Assembly (NCBI GenBank): GCA_964538505.1 | Contig: CAZIDY010000001.1 | Span: 186,001-250,000, forward strand | DNA length: 64,000 nt | DNA from: Zeimonas sp964538505 | GTDB lineage: Bacteria > Pseudomonadota > Gammaproteobacteria > Burkholderiales > Burkholderiaceae_E | Direction of reading: 5' to 3' | Shown here: piece by piece, positions 9,403 through 17,846 of the stretch | Position numbering within the stretch: the stretch's first letter is position 1 | Layout: each line of letters opens with the position of its first letter | Program-made: the position numbers and the translations under genes | Notes under the pieces: model-generated | Database searches by the model: none | What the model saw: the letters and a program-made list of their open reading frames with translations, nothing else | What the model was told of the DNA's origin: nothing

Positions 9403-11538
9403 TCAGCCGACCCGCATCCCGGGCTGCGCGCCATCTTCCGCATCGAGCAGATAGAGCCCGCCCGGCTGCTGCGGATCGTCGGCCGACGCGGACAGCACCA
9501 TCCCTTCGGACACGCCGAATTTCATCTTTCGCGGCGTGAGGTTCGCGACGACGACGGTGAGCCGCCCGACGAGCGCCTCGGGCTCGTAGGCCGCGCGGAT
9601 GCCGGAGAACACGGTGCGCGTGCGTCCTTCGCCCACGTCGAGTTCGAGCCGCAGCAGCTTCTTCGATCCTTCGACCGCCTGCGCATCGACGATGCGCGCG
9701 ATGCGCAGGTCGACGCGCGCGAAGTCGTCGATCGAGATCGTGGGCGCGGAGTCCTCGGCGCCAGCGGCGGTCGGCGATGCTGCAGCCGTCTTCGCCGCGC
9801 CGGTCGTGCTGTCCGTCGTGTTCTCGGCAGGGCGCTTCCCCGCCTCGGCGGCCGGCTCGAACAGCGCATCGAGTTGCTTCGCGTCGACGCGCGTCATCAG
9901 GTGCGCGTAGCGGCCGATCGAGCGTACAGGCGAGTTCGTACCTTCAGCGACGCCGAGGTCTTCCCAGCGCAGCGCCGGCGTGCCGAACAGTTCCGCCACC
10001 TTCGCCGCCGTCGCCGGCAGCATCGGCGCGAGCAGCACCGTGAGCCGATGGAACGCGACCAGGCAGCGCGAGCAGACGCGGTGCAGCGCATCGCGCTGCG
10101 CGGGATCCTTCGCCATCTCCCACGGCTTGTTCGCGTCGAAATACTGGTTGATCTCGTCTGCGTAGCCCATGACCAGCCGTGCGACCTGGCCGAACTCGCG
10201 CTCCTCGTAGGCATCGGCCACCTGCGCGGCGAGCCGCGCGACGCGCTCGCGCTGCGCGTCGTCGTCGACCTCGTTGGCCGGCAGCACGCGGCCGTCGAAC
10301 ACGCGCGCGACGAAACCCGAGGCGCGGCTCGCGATGTTCACGTACTTGCCGACGAGGTCGGCGTTGACGCGTGCGAGGAAATCGTCGGGGTCGAAGTCGA
10401 CATCCTGCACGTGCGAGTTCAGCTTGGCCGCGATGTAGTAGCGCAGCCATTCGGGATTCATCCCGATCTCGAGATAGCGCAGCGGCGAGATGCCCGTGCC
10501 GCGGCTCTTGCTCATCTTCGCGCCGCTCACGGTGATGAAGCCGTGCACGTTCACGCGGTCGGGCGTCTTGCGCTGCGCGAAGTGCAGCATCGCCGGCCAG
10601 AACAGCACGTGGAAATAGATGATGTCCTTGCCGATGAAGTGGATCTGCTCGGTGGCGGGGTCGGCGAGCAGCGCGTCGAAATCGATGCCGCGTTGCGCGC
10701 ACAGCGCCTTCAGCGACGCGAGGTATCCGATCGGCGCATCGAGCCAGACGTAGAAGTACTTGCCCTGCGCATCGGGGATCTCGATGCCGAAGTAGGGCGC
10801 GTCGCGCGAGATGTCCCAGTCGGCGAGACTGCCGTTGCCGCTGTCCTCGCCCAGCCATTCGCGCGCTTTAGCAAGCACCTCGGGTTGCAGCCGCGGCTCG
10901 CCCCAGCGATCCTTTCCGCGCGTCCATTCGCGCAGGAACGTTACACAGCGTGGATCGGATAGTTTGAAGAAGTAATGTTCCGAGACGCGCAACTCGGGCG
11001 TCGCGCCGGTGAGCGTCGAGAACGGATTTTTCAGCTCGGTGGCGGCGTAGACGGAGCTGCAGTTCTCGCAGGCGTCGCCGTACTGGTCGGGTGCGCCGCA
11101 GCTCGGGCACTCGCCCTTGATGTAGCGGTCGGGCAGGAACATGCCCTTCACCGGATCGAAGAACTGCTCGACCGGCCGCACGTCGATGAAGCCCGCGTCG
11201 CGCAGCGCGAGGTAGATCGACTGCGACAGCTCGACGTTCTCGGGCGAGTCGGTGCTGTGCCAGTGGTCGAAGCCGATGTGAAAGCCATCGAGATAGGCCT
11301 TGCGCCCGGCGGCGATGCGCTCGACGAAGGCCTGCGGCGTGACGCCTTCCTTCTCGGCGGCGATCATGATCGGCGCGCCGTGCGCGTCGTCGGCGCCGAC
11401 GAAGTGCACCGTGTGCCCGCGCATGCGCTGGAAGCGCACCCAGATGTCGGCCTGGATGTACTCCATGATGTGGCCGATGTGGAAGGGGCCGTTCGCGTAC
11501 GGCAGGGCAGTCGTCACGAACAGGGTGCGCGCGGTCAT
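9403..11538 (-). CDS. metG: Methionyl-tRNA synthetase with C-terminal tRNA-binding domain
   Basis: 711 residues. Charges tRNA-Met. The Rossmann catalytic domain has ALPYANGPFHIGHIMEYIQ with the HIGH signature and AKMSKSRGTG with the KMSKS signature. The zinc knuckle is CPSCGAPDQYGDACENC near residue 145-162. After an Ala/Thr-rich linker at about 570-600, an EMAP/Trbp111 domain begins FARVDLRIARIVDAQAVEGS and continues with NLTPRKMKFGVSEGM, which dimerises the enzyme and helps bind tRNA. The true start is the ATG at 11538 (MTARTLFVTTALPYANG); the open frame further upstream is not family-like. No Shine-Dalgarno precedes it. Confidence 0.98.
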   Translation of the reverse strand: MTARTLFVTTALPYANGPFHIGHIMEYIQADIWVRFQRMRGHTVHFVGADDAHGAPIMIAAEKEGVTPQAFVERIAAGRKAYLDGFHIGFDHWHSTDSPENVELSQSIYLALRDAGFIDVRPVEQFFDPVKGMFLPDRYIKGECPSCGAPDQYGDACENCSSVYAATELKNPFSTLTGATPELRVSEHYFFKLSDPRCVTFLREWTRGKDRWGEPRLQPEVLAKAREWLGEDSGNGSLADWDISRDAPYFGIEIPDAQGKYFYVWLDAPIGYLASLKALCAQRGIDFDALLADPATEQIHFIGKDIIYFHVLFWPAMLHFAQRKTPDRVNVHGFITVSGAKMSKSRGTGISPLRYLEIGMNPEWLRYYIAAKLNSHVQDVDFDPDDFLARVNADLVGKYVNIASRASGFVARVFDGRVLPANEVDDDAQRERVARLAAQVADAYEEREFGQVARLVMGYADEINQYFDANKPWEMAKDPAQRDALHRVCSRCLVAFHRLTVLLAPMLPATAAKVAELFGTPALRWEDLGVAEGTNSPVRSIGRYAHLMTRVDAKQLDALFEPAAEAGKRPAENTTDSTTGAAKTAAASPTAAGAEDSAPTISIDDFARVDLRIARIVDAQAVEGSKKLLRLELDVGEGRTRTVFSGIRAAYEPEALVGRLTVVVANLTPRKMKFGVSEGMVLSASADDPQQPGGLYLLDAEDGAQPGMRVG

Positions 11539-11551
11539 CCACGGGATCTTA
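11539..11551 (-). promoter_or_regulatory. -10-like element seven bases before the metG start
   Basis: On the minus strand TAAGAT (11546-11551) is followed by seven bases, CCCGTGG, and then the metG ATG. There is no Shine-Dalgarno sequence. If the hexamer is the -10 box, transcription would begin at or next to the start codon. No convincing -35 is visible, so this rests on the position and the hexamer only. Confidence 0.35.
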
Positions 11552-11666
11552 GCAAACGGGTGGGGGTCCTCCGGGGGCGCCTTGCGGCCTGTGGGCAAGC
11601 CGCTGCGGGTAGCGGGTCGATCCGTAACGAGCGAGAGGATGCCGCGGCGGGCAATCGCGTGCCTGC

Positions 11667-11672
11667 TAGACT
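11667..11672 (+). promoter_or_regulatory. Possible -10 box for apbC
   Basis: TAGACT lies 35 bp before the apbC start in the divergent metG-apbC gap. It matches the -10 consensus at four of six positions. I see no good -35 at 17 bp. Weak. Confidence 0.3.
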
Positions 11673-11707
11673 CCGTTGCATCCCTTTCGCATTTCCGGAT
11701 CCAGCAG

Positions 11708-12796
11708 ATGAGCCTGAGCACCGAACAGGTCGAGCTGGCGCTGTCGCGCGTCGTCGACCCCAATACGCAGAAGAGCCTCGTCGAGACGGGCGCCGCCCGC
11801 AACGTGCGCGTCGACGGCGGCGAAGTGTCGGTCGATGTCGTGCTCGGCTATCCGGCACGCTCGCAGATCGAGTCGATCCGGCGCGAGACGATCGCCGCGC
11901 TGCGCGCATTGCCCGGCGTCTCGAACGTGTCGGCCAACGTCTACCAGAAGATTGAGGCGCACGCGGTGCAGCGCGGCGTGAAGACGCTGTCCGGCGTGAA
12001 GAACATCGTTGCGATCGCCTCGGGCAAGGGCGGCGTCGGCAAGAGCACCACAGCCGTCAACATCGCACTCGCGCTGTCGGCCGAGGGTGCCAGTGTCGGC
12101 ATGCTCGACGCCGATATTTACGGTCCGTCGCAGCCGACGATGCTCGGTATCTCCGGGCGGCCTGAATCGCGTGACGGCAAGTCGCTCGAGCCGATGGAAG
12201 GCCACGGCATCCAGGCGAGCTCGATCGGTTTCATGATCGACCTCGATACGCCGATGGTCTGGCGCGGGCCGATGGTCACGCAGGCGCTCGAGCAGCTGCT
12301 GCGCGAGACGAACTGGCGCGAACTCGACTATCTCGTCATCGACCTGCCTCCGGGCACCGGCGACATCCACCTGACGCTCGCGCAGAAGATCCCCGTCACC
12401 GGCGCCGTCATCGTGACGACGCCGCAGGACATCGCGCTGATCGACGCGAAGAAGGGCCTGAAGATGTTCGAGAAGGTCGGCATCCCGATCCTCGGCATCG
12501 TCGAGAACATGGCGATGCACCAGTGCTCGAACTGCGGGCACGTCGAGCACGTCTTTGGCGAGGGCGGCGGCGCACGCATGTCGAAGGAGTACGACGTCGA
12601 GTATCTCGGCGGGCTGCCCCTCGACATCCGGATCCGCGAGCAGGCCGATTCCGGCAAGCCGACCGTCGTTGCCGACCCGAACGGCACGGTCGCGCAGAGC
12701 TACCGGCAGATCGCGCGACGCATCGCGGTGAAGATCGCCGAGAAGGCGCACGACCTCACGGGCAAGGTCCCGCCGATCGTCTTCCAGGACACCTGA
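11708..12796 (+). CDS. apbC: Iron-sulfur carrier protein ApbC (Mrp/NBP35 P-loop ATPase)
   Basis: 362 residues. An N-terminal DUF59/MIP18-like domain (about 1-85) is followed by the ATPase domain with the deviant Walker A ASGKGGVGKSTTAVNIALAL near 105-125, LDADIYGPSQPTMLG, and VIDLPPGTGDIHLT. The CxxC that binds a bridging [4Fe-4S] cluster is in QCSNCGHVEHVFG near residue 275. The protein assembles and hands over Fe-S clusters to apo-enzymes. That is relevant here because the neighbouring Cox and Hcr enzymes carry several clusters. The start ATG at 11708 gives the usual length; upstream in-frame codons overlap the divergent metG promoter. Confidence 0.96.
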   Translation: MSLSTEQVELALSRVVDPNTQKSLVETGAARNVRVDGGEVSVDVVLGYPARSQIESIRRETIAALRALPGVSNVSANVYQKIEAHAVQRGVKTLSGVKNIVAIASGKGGVGKSTTAVNIALALSAEGASVGMLDADIYGPSQPTMLGISGRPESRDGKSLEPMEGHGIQASSIGFMIDLDTPMVWRGPMVTQALEQLLRETNWRELDYLVIDLPPGTGDIHLTLAQKIPVTGAVIVTTPQDIALIDAKKGLKMFEKVGIPILGIVENMAMHQCSNCGHVEHVFGEGGGARMSKEYDVEYLGGLPLDIRIREQADSGKPTVVADPNGTVAQSYRQIARRIAVKIAEKAHDLTGKVPPIVFQDT

Positions 12797-12797
12797 G

Positions 12798-13892
12798 TCA
12801 GCGATACCAAGGCAGGGCAGCGCCCGGCGCGACGACTTCTCCGGCGCCTGAGGCGGAATAGCCGGGCAGTTGTGCGATGCGCTCGCGCCAGTCGGGTGCG
12901 GAAAGCAGCGCAATGATTTCGCGCGCGGCCGGGGTCTCGAGGCTCTCGCGAAAGCAGACGAGGAAGTAATCCTCGACGACAAGCGGAATGAAGTCGATGC
13001 TCTTGCCGGAGGCGGCGGCCTGGATGCCGAACCCGGTATCGGCGGCGCCGGCGGCGACCGCGGCGGCAACGGCGAGGTGGTTCGCCTCCTCGTGCCGGTA
13101 GCCGTAGATCGCATCGGGATCGATCCGTTCGCGCGCGAGCAGTTCGTCGAGCAGCACGCGCGTGCCCGCCGTGGGCGCCCGGTTCACGAAGCGCACGCGC
13201 AGCAGGTCGCCGAGTCCGCCGATGCGCAGCGGATTTCCGCGCGCGACGAACAACCCCTGCGTGCGCCGGGCCACGCGCAGCATCGCATGCCGTCGGGGGC
13301 GCAGCAGCGGCGTGAACGATCGGTGCACGTGCGAGCCTCGCGCCGCGAGGTCGGGCCGCGACAGCGGCAGATGGATGCCCGCGAACGCACAGCGGCCCTC
13401 GTTCAGATCCTTCAGTGCGGCGAGGCTGCCCTCGAAGCGCAGATCGAGCAGCAGCTCGCGTTCGCGACAGAGGTTCTTCAGCAGCGGCAGTGACAGATCG
13501 TGGCTCGCCACGCAGCGTGCGATGCGCACGTCGTCGTTGAACGCGATCGACAACTCGCGCCCGATGTCGGCGGCCAGATTCTCGATCTGTGGCGCCAGCC
13601 TTGCGCGGATGCGCGTCTCGGCCCACAACAGCTTCTCGGCGAACTCGGTGAGTCGCGCGGCACGTCCCTTGTCCCAGTGCACGAGCGGGCGCCCGAGCCG
13701 CACTTCCTGGTCTTTCAGGTATCCCCACAGATGCCGGTACGAAAGATCGAGCGCACGCGCCGCCGCAGCGATCGAGCCTTCGTGGCGAACGGCGCCGAGC
13801 ACGTCGAAGAACGTGTTGCGCAGCAGCGTCGACGGCTCGCGGGCGAACTCGTAGCGAAACTCGACACCGACGATCCCGGAGGACTTATGCAT
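12798..13892 (-). CDS. ModE/LysR-type helix-turn-helix regulator with periplasmic-binding-protein-like sensor domain
   Basis: 364 residues. The N-terminal about 110 residues are a ModE/LysR-like winged helix (VLGAVRHEGSIAAAARALDL, SYRHLWGYLKD). The rest is a PBP-like domain of the PF12727 type (LSIAFNDDVRIARCVASHDL; GTRVLLDELLARERID; EEANHLAVAAAVAAGAADTG), related to molybdate-binding proteins. There are no MOP repeats as in E. coli ModE, so oxyanion sensing would use the PBP-like domain. It is divergent from the ModA-like gene with a 72-bp gap, the classic position for an autoregulated molybdate-responsive regulator. Target and ligand are inferred from context and fold. Confidence 0.85.
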   Translation of the reverse strand: MHKSSGIVGVEFRYEFAREPSTLLRNTFFDVLGAVRHEGSIAAAARALDLSYRHLWGYLKDQEVRLGRPLVHWDKGRAARLTEFAEKLLWAETRIRARLAPQIENLAADIGRELSIAFNDDVRIARCVASHDLSLPLLKNLCRERELLLDLRFEGSLAALKDLNEGRCAFAGIHLPLSRPDLAARGSHVHRSFTPLLRPRRHAMLRVARRTQGLFVARGNPLRIGGLGDLLRVRFVNRAPTAGTRVLLDELLARERIDPDAIYGYRHEEANHLAVAAAVAAGAADTGFGIQAAASGKSIDFIPLVVEDYFLVCFRESLETPAAREIIALLSAPDWRERIAQLPGYSASGAGEVVAPGAALPWYR

Positions 13893-13964
13893 GAGCCTTC
13901 ATATAGGTACACGGGGAGACATGCGCCTATTCTCGCAGACGCCCGAACGATCAGGAGGCTGCAG
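13893..13964. promoter_or_regulatory. Divergent control region between the ModE-like regulator and the ModA-like gene
   Basis: Seventy-two bases. An AT-rich patch (CTTATGCATGAG followed by CTTCATATAGG, about 13884-13909) stands out in GC-rich surroundings and contains loosely inverted TATGCAT/TCATATA half-sites, a plausible operator overlapping both starts. It does not match the E. coli ModE consensus well. SD-like AGGAGG at 13952-13957 serves the ModA-like gene. Confidence 0.35.
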
Positions 13965-14783
13965 ATGTCGACGTCATTTCCGTTCCGACCGTTGTTCGTC
14001 GCGCTGTCGCTGCTCACCTGCTCGGTCGTCGCATCGCAGGCGGCTTTCGCGCAGCCGGTTTCGCTGTACGCCGCCGGCAGCCTGCGTGCGGCGCTCGACG
14101 AAGCGTCCGACGAATTCGAGCGGCGCGAGGGGGTGAAGGTCGAGCGCGTCTACGGCCCGTCCGGCCTGCTGCGCGAGCGGATCGCGAAGGGCGAGCCGGC
14201 GCAGGTGTTCGCGTCGGCGAACGTCGCGCATCCGCAGGCGCTCGCGAAGACGGGCCGGTCGGTCGCGCCGCTCGTCTTCACCCGCAACGTGCTGTGCGCG
14301 CTCACGCGAAGCGACACCGGTGTGCAGTCGTCCAACCTGCTCGAGCGCATGCTCGATCCGTCGCTGAAACTGGGTACTTCGACGCCGAAGGCCGATCCGT
14401 CGGGCGACTATGCGTGGGAGCTCTTCGGTCGCGCCGAAGCCGTGCGGCCCGGCGCACGCGCCGCGCTCGAGGCGAAAGCGCTGCAGCTCACCGGCGGTCC
14501 GAGCTCGCCGCCGCCGCCGAAAGACCGCAACGTCTACGGCGACGTCGTCGCCACGCGCAAGGCCGATGTCTTCCTCACCTACTGCACGAACGCGCTGCTG
14601 GCCAGGCGCGACTTCCCCGATCTCGTCTCGGTGCAGATACCGCCGGAGCTCGCCGTCGGTGCGCAGTACGGCATCACGGTGATGCGCGGTGCGCCCGAGC
14701 CGGCCTGGCGTCTGGCGTGGTTTATCCTCTCCGACGATGGGCAGGCGATCCTCGCGAAGCACGCATTCGGCTCCGTACGATGA
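13965..14783 (+). CDS. modA: ModA-like molybdate/tungstate-binding periplasmic protein
   Basis: 272 residues with a Sec signal peptide (hydrophobic FVALSLLTCSVVASQAAFAQ, cleavage after about residue 30). The mature start PVSLYAAGSLRAALDEASDE carries the Ser-rich anion-binding turn of the ModA family. GPSGLLRERIAKGEPAQVFASA is the second hallmark. Later GDVVATRKADVFLTYCTNALLA lines the cleft. Members bind molybdate, tungstate or related oxyanions. No modB or modC permease/ATPase follows; instead a FecBCD-type importer comes next, whose binding-protein gene overlaps the 3' end of this one. It may deliver ligand to that importer or act as a sensor partner for the divergent regulator. Both are inferences. 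Confidence 0.85.
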   Translation: MSTSFPFRPLFVALSLLTCSVVASQAAFAQPVSLYAAGSLRAALDEASDEFERREGVKVERVYGPSGLLRERIAKGEPAQVFASANVAHPQALAKTGRSVAPLVFTRNVLCALTRSDTGVQSSNLLERMLDPSLKLGTSTPKADPSGDYAWELFGRAEAVRPGARAALEAKALQLTGGPSSPPPPKDRNVYGDVVATRKADVFLTYCTNALLARRDFPDLVSVQIPPELAVGAQYGITVMRGAPEPAWRLAWFILSDDGQAILAKHAFGSVR

Positions 14784-15909
14784 CGAAAGACGTGCGGCGA
14801 GCGCTCGACGGCGCTGGCTCGCGACCCTGCTTGCCGGCAGCGGCCTTGCGGCGGCCAGTCGGCTCGGCGCCGGGTTCGCGGCGGGCGCGCGATCCGAAGC
14901 AGGCGCAGGACTCGACGCCCGCATTCCCGACACCCGAGGCGGGCGTTTCGATCATGCGCTGATCGACGACGCGCAACGAAGCGTTTCGCTCGCGTCGGTT
15001 CCCGATCGCGTCTTCCCCGCGGGGCCGCCCGCGTCGGTCTTCGTCTACTGCCTGGCGCCGCACAAGCTGCTTGGATGGAGCCGGCGCGTGCGTCCCGACG
15101 AGGCGGCGTTCCTGCTCCCCGAGGTCGCTGCGCGGCCGGAGCTCGGGAGACTCACCGGTCGCGGTTCCACCGCCGCGCTCGAAGCGCTGCTCGCATTCCG
15201 GACGCAGCTGATCGTCGACGTCGGGTCTGTCGCGCCCACCTACGCGTCGCTCGCCGAGCAGGTGCAGCGACAGACCGGCATTCCGTACCTGTTGTACGAC
15301 GGCGCCTTCGATCGCACCGAGGAGACGCTGCGCCGTCTCGGCCACGCGCTCGGCGAGACCGCGCGTGCCGAATCGCTCGCGCGCGGCGTGCGGGCGATCC
15401 TCGATGCGGCGGCCGAACTGCGCGAGCGCGTGCCCGAAGGCGAACGCCCGCGCGTGTATTTCGCGCGCGGTCATGACGGACTCGCCACCGCCGCTGCGGG
15501 CGGGCTGAACGCCGAGGTGCTCGACACCGTCGGTGCAGTGAACGTCGCACGCATCGAGGCGCCGAACCTTGCGCGCGTGTCCTTCGAGCAGGTGCTCGCG
15601 TGGCGTCCCGACTGGATCCTGGCGAGCGACGCCGCCTTCGTCGGCGAGGTCGAGCGCCATCCGGTCTGGTCTCGACTCGACGCCGTACGGGCCGGGCGCG
15701 TGCTGCTCGTTCCGCGGCTGCCCTTCGGCTGGTTCGATGCGCCGCCGGCGTTGAATCGCTTCGTCGGTATCGTCTGGCTGTCGGCGGTGTTCCATCCGCA
15801 GCGCGTGCGGTACCGGCTCGACGAGCGCATCGTCGAGGTCTTCGAATGGCTGTATCACCGTCGTCCGTCGCTCGTGCAGGTGCGCGAGCTGCTCGGCAGC
15901 GCACGATGA
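14737..15909 (+). CDS. FecB/BtuF-type substrate-binding protein of the MolA-like importer
   Basis: 390 residues from the ATG at 14737, which overlaps modA by 47 bases and is the only in-frame ATG near a plausible N-terminus. The start region contains ARRRWLATLLAGSGLAAAS, a twin-arginine-like export signal. The mature part has two Rossmann-like lobes joined by a helix (VPDRVFPAGPPASVFVYCLA; TGIPYLLYDGAFDRTEETLR; FGWFDAPPALNRFVGIVWL), typical of class III cluster A-II binding proteins. In Haemophilus MolBCA such a protein carries molybdate/tungstate; siderophore or cobalamin would be the usual alternatives. The molybdenum-enzyme context favours an oxyanion, but the sequence does not prove it. 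Confidence 0.8.
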   Translation: MGRRSSRSTHSAPYDDERRAASARRRWLATLLAGSGLAAASRLGAGFAAGARSEAGAGLDARIPDTRGGRFDHALIDDAQRSVSLASVPDRVFPAGPPASVFVYCLAPHKLLGWSRRVRPDEAAFLLPEVAARPELGRLTGRGSTAALEALLAFRTQLIVDVGSVAPTYASLAEQVQRQTGIPYLLYDGAFDRTEETLRRLGHALGETARAESLARGVRAILDAAAELRERVPEGERPRVYFARGHDGLATAAAGGLNAEVLDTVGAVNVARIEAPNLARVSFEQVLAWRPDWILASDAAFVGEVERHPVWSRLDAVRAGRVLLVPRLPFGWFDAPPALNRFVGIVWLSAVFHPQRVRYRLDERIVEVFEWLYHRRPSLVQVRELLGSAR

Positions 15910-15931
15910 CGACCGCTTCGCGTCGCCCGTG

Positions 15932-16972
15932 ATGAGCGCCGCCCTTCCTTCGTCGTTGCGCGGATGGCGTCCGTCGTGGTGGTGGGTCGTCGTGCTCCTC
16001 GTCTGTGCACTCGTCGTCACGACGCTCTATGCGCTGGGCAGCGGCCGCTTCGAGCTGCCGTTGGCCGAGGTGCTGCGCCTGATCGCCCGCGGCGTGCTGC
16101 CCGACGACGCGGACGGTGCACTGGCCGAGACGGTGCTCTGGCAGATCCGCGGGCCGCGCATCCTCGCGTCGATGACAGTGGGCGCTGCGCTGGCTGCTTC
16201 GGGCGTCGCGCTGCAATCGGTGTTTCGCAACCCGCTCGCTGCGCCGGATCTGCTCGGCGTATCGGCGGGCGCGGCCCTCGGCGCCGTCGCCGGCATCTTC
16301 CTCGGCTGGACCGTGTTCGCGATCCAGGGTGCGGCCTTCGTCGGTGGGCTCGTCGCCGTCTTGATCGTCTATTCGGTCGGCACCCTGCTGCCGTTGCACG
16401 ATCGCACGCTGAGCCTCGTGCTCGCCGGCATCGCGATCGGAAGCGTGCTCGGCGCACTGATTGCGCTGATCAAGACGCTCGCTGACCCGTACACGCAACT
16501 GCCGGCGATCACCTTCTGGCTGCTCGGCAGCTTCGCATCGATCACCGGCAGCGACCTCGCGCTGCTCGCGTTGTTCGGCGCCGTAGGGCTTGCGCCGCTC
16601 GTCGTGATGCGTTGGCGCGCCGATGCGCTCGCGCTGTCCGACGACGAGATCCATGCGCTCGGCGTGCGCCTTCCGCTGCTGCGCCTTTCACTCGTCACCG
16701 GCGCGACGCTGGCGACCAGCGCTACGGTGGCCGCCGCCGGCGTGATCGGCTGGATCGGTCTCGTCGTGCCGCATGCCGCGCGACTGCTCGTCGGTGCGTC
16801 GTTCGCGCGCGTGCTCCCGGTGTCGATGCTGCTGGGCGCGCTGCTGATGCTCGTGATCGACACGGTCGGACGCAACATGGCCGCCTCCGAGGTGCCGCCC
16901 GGCGTGCTCACTGCGTTGATCGGCGCACCGGTGCTGTTCGTGCTGATGCTCGCGCGATCGCGTGATGCCTGA
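15932..16972 (+). CDS. FecCD-family ABC permease (MolB-like)
   Basis: 346 residues with about ten hydrophobic helices. Conserved family segments are QIRGPRILASMTVGAALAAS, FRNPLAAPDLLGVSAGAALG, LPAITFWLLGSFASITGSD, GVIGWIGLVVPHAARLLVG (coupling helix) and LLGALLMLVIDTVGRNMAAS. ATG at 15932 is chosen; a GTG immediately before it would add one residue. It follows the binding protein by 22 bp. The last codons and stop lie in the first unit of a 19-bp tandem repeat that leads into the ATPase gene. It forms the membrane channel of the importer. Confidence 0.92.
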   Translation: MSAALPSSLRGWRPSWWWVVVLLVCALVVTTLYALGSGRFELPLAEVLRLIARGVLPDDADGALAETVLWQIRGPRILASMTVGAALAASGVALQSVFRNPLAAPDLLGVSAGAALGAVAGIFLGWTVFAIQGAAFVGGLVAVLIVYSVGTLLPLHDRTLSLVLAGIAIGSVLGALIALIKTLADPYTQLPAITFWLLGSFASITGSDLALLALFGAVGLAPLVVMRWRADALALSDDEIHALGVRLPLLRLSLVTGATLATSATVAAAGVIGWIGLVVPHAARLLVGASFARVLPVSMLLGALLMLVIDTVGRNMAASEVPPGVLTALIGAPVLFVLMLARSRDA

Positions 16973-17029
16973 GCGATCGCGTGATGCCTGAGCGATCGTG
17001 TGATGCCTGAGCGATCGTGTGATGCCTGA
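16954..17029 (+). repeat. 19-bp tandem repeat, four units, spanning the permease stop and ATPase start
   Basis: Unit GCGATCGCGTGATGCCTGA occurs at 16954, 16973, 16992 and 17011; units 3 and 4 differ by one base (C to T at unit position 8). The first copy contains the permease stop (GAT GCC TGA) and the last contains the ATPase start (ATG CCT GAG). Each unit therefore carries both an ATG and an overlapping TGA in different frames. The unexpanded junction would have been an 8-base stop/start overlap. Confidence 0.95.
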
Positions 17030-17846
17030 GCTGCTGCGCACGACTGCGCTCGCGTTCGGCTACGGCGGGCGCGCGCTCACCGATCCGATCGATCTCGTGC
17101 TCGACCGCGGCGAGATCGTCGTCGTGCTCGGGCCGAACGGTTCGGGCAAGAGTACGCTGTTCCGCACGCTGCTCGGCGTCGTGTCGCCGGTGGCGGGCGG
17201 CGTGTCGTGGGTGGGGCGCCCGCTCGCGCAGCACTCGCCGCGCGAGCTCGCCGAATGCGTCGCCTGGGTGCCGCAGCATCCCGGCGCGGCCTTCGAGTTC
17301 ACCGTCGAGCAGTACGTGATGCTCGGTCGTCTCGGCCGCCTGGCACCGGGGGCTGCGCCCGGCCGCGGCGACCGCACGGCCGTCGCGCGCGCGATCGAGC
17401 GGCTCGGCCTCGAGTCCTTTCGTTCACGCGCGTTGTCGCGCATGTCGGGCGGAGAGCGTCAACTGGCAGCGGTTGCGCGCGCGCTCGCACAGGAAGCCTC
17501 GACACTGGTGCTCGACGAGCCGACGACGAGTCTCGACTTCGGCAATCAGGGCCGTGTGCTCGACGTGCTCGGATCGCTCGCCGACGACGGCCTCGGCATC
17601 GTCTATTCGACGCACGACCCGAATCACGCGCGACGTGCGGGCACGCGAGCGCTGGTCTACCTGCCGGGAGGAGCGATGCTGTTCGATGCGGTCGACGCGC
17701 TCGTCGAACCGGCGACGCTGTCACGCGTCTACGGCGTGCCGGTCGAAGGCGCACACACTTCCGACGGCCGCCTCGTCCTGTCGATCGCCGCTACAGGAAA
17801 ACCGGAGAAGCCGGGAAACCGGGGTCAGACCACGGTTACAACGTAA
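17022..17846 (+). CDS. ABC transporter ATPase of the MolC/FecE type
   Basis: 274 residues. Walker A GPNGSGKSTL near residue 40, Q-loop WVPQHPG, signature MSGGERQLAAVARAL, Walker B LVLDEPTTSLDFG and switch THDPNHARRAG are all intact. It energises the permease encoded upstream. The start ATG at 17022 lies in the fourth copy of the 19-bp repeat. The last roughly ten residues (GNRGQTTVTT) and the TAA stop are encoded by the left arm, loop and right arm of a dispersed palindrome, so the native C-terminus has probably been replaced. The gene is convergent with xdhC. Confidence 0.93.
   Translation: MPELLRTTALAFGYGGRALTDPIDLVLDRGEIVVVLGPNGSGKSTLFRTLLGVVSPVAGGVSWVGRPLAQHSPRELAECVAWVPQHPGAAFEFTVEQYVMLGRLGRLAPGAAPGRGDRTAVARAIERLGLESFRSRALSRMSGGERQLAAVARALAQEASTLVLDEPTTSLDFGNQGRVLDVLGSLADDGLGIVYSTHDPNHARRAGTRALVYLPGGAMLFDAVDALVEPATLSRVYGVPVEGAHTSDGRLVLSIAATGKPEKPGNRGQTTVTT

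Noticed and set aside
8673..9443. Long upstream extension of scpA
   Set aside because: It is antisense to the BamE-like lipoprotein and not protein-like; the TTG at 8672 overlaps the DUF3460 stop in a normal coupled arrangement.
13884..13909. Canonical ModE operator
   Set aside because: The half-sites are poorly matched and the spacing does not agree with the E. coli consensus; kept only as a weak regulatory region.
14781..14962. ATG at 14781 as start of the FecB-like protein
   Set aside because: It is in a different frame from the binding protein and ends early at 14962; a frameshift would be needed and none is required with the ATG at 14737.
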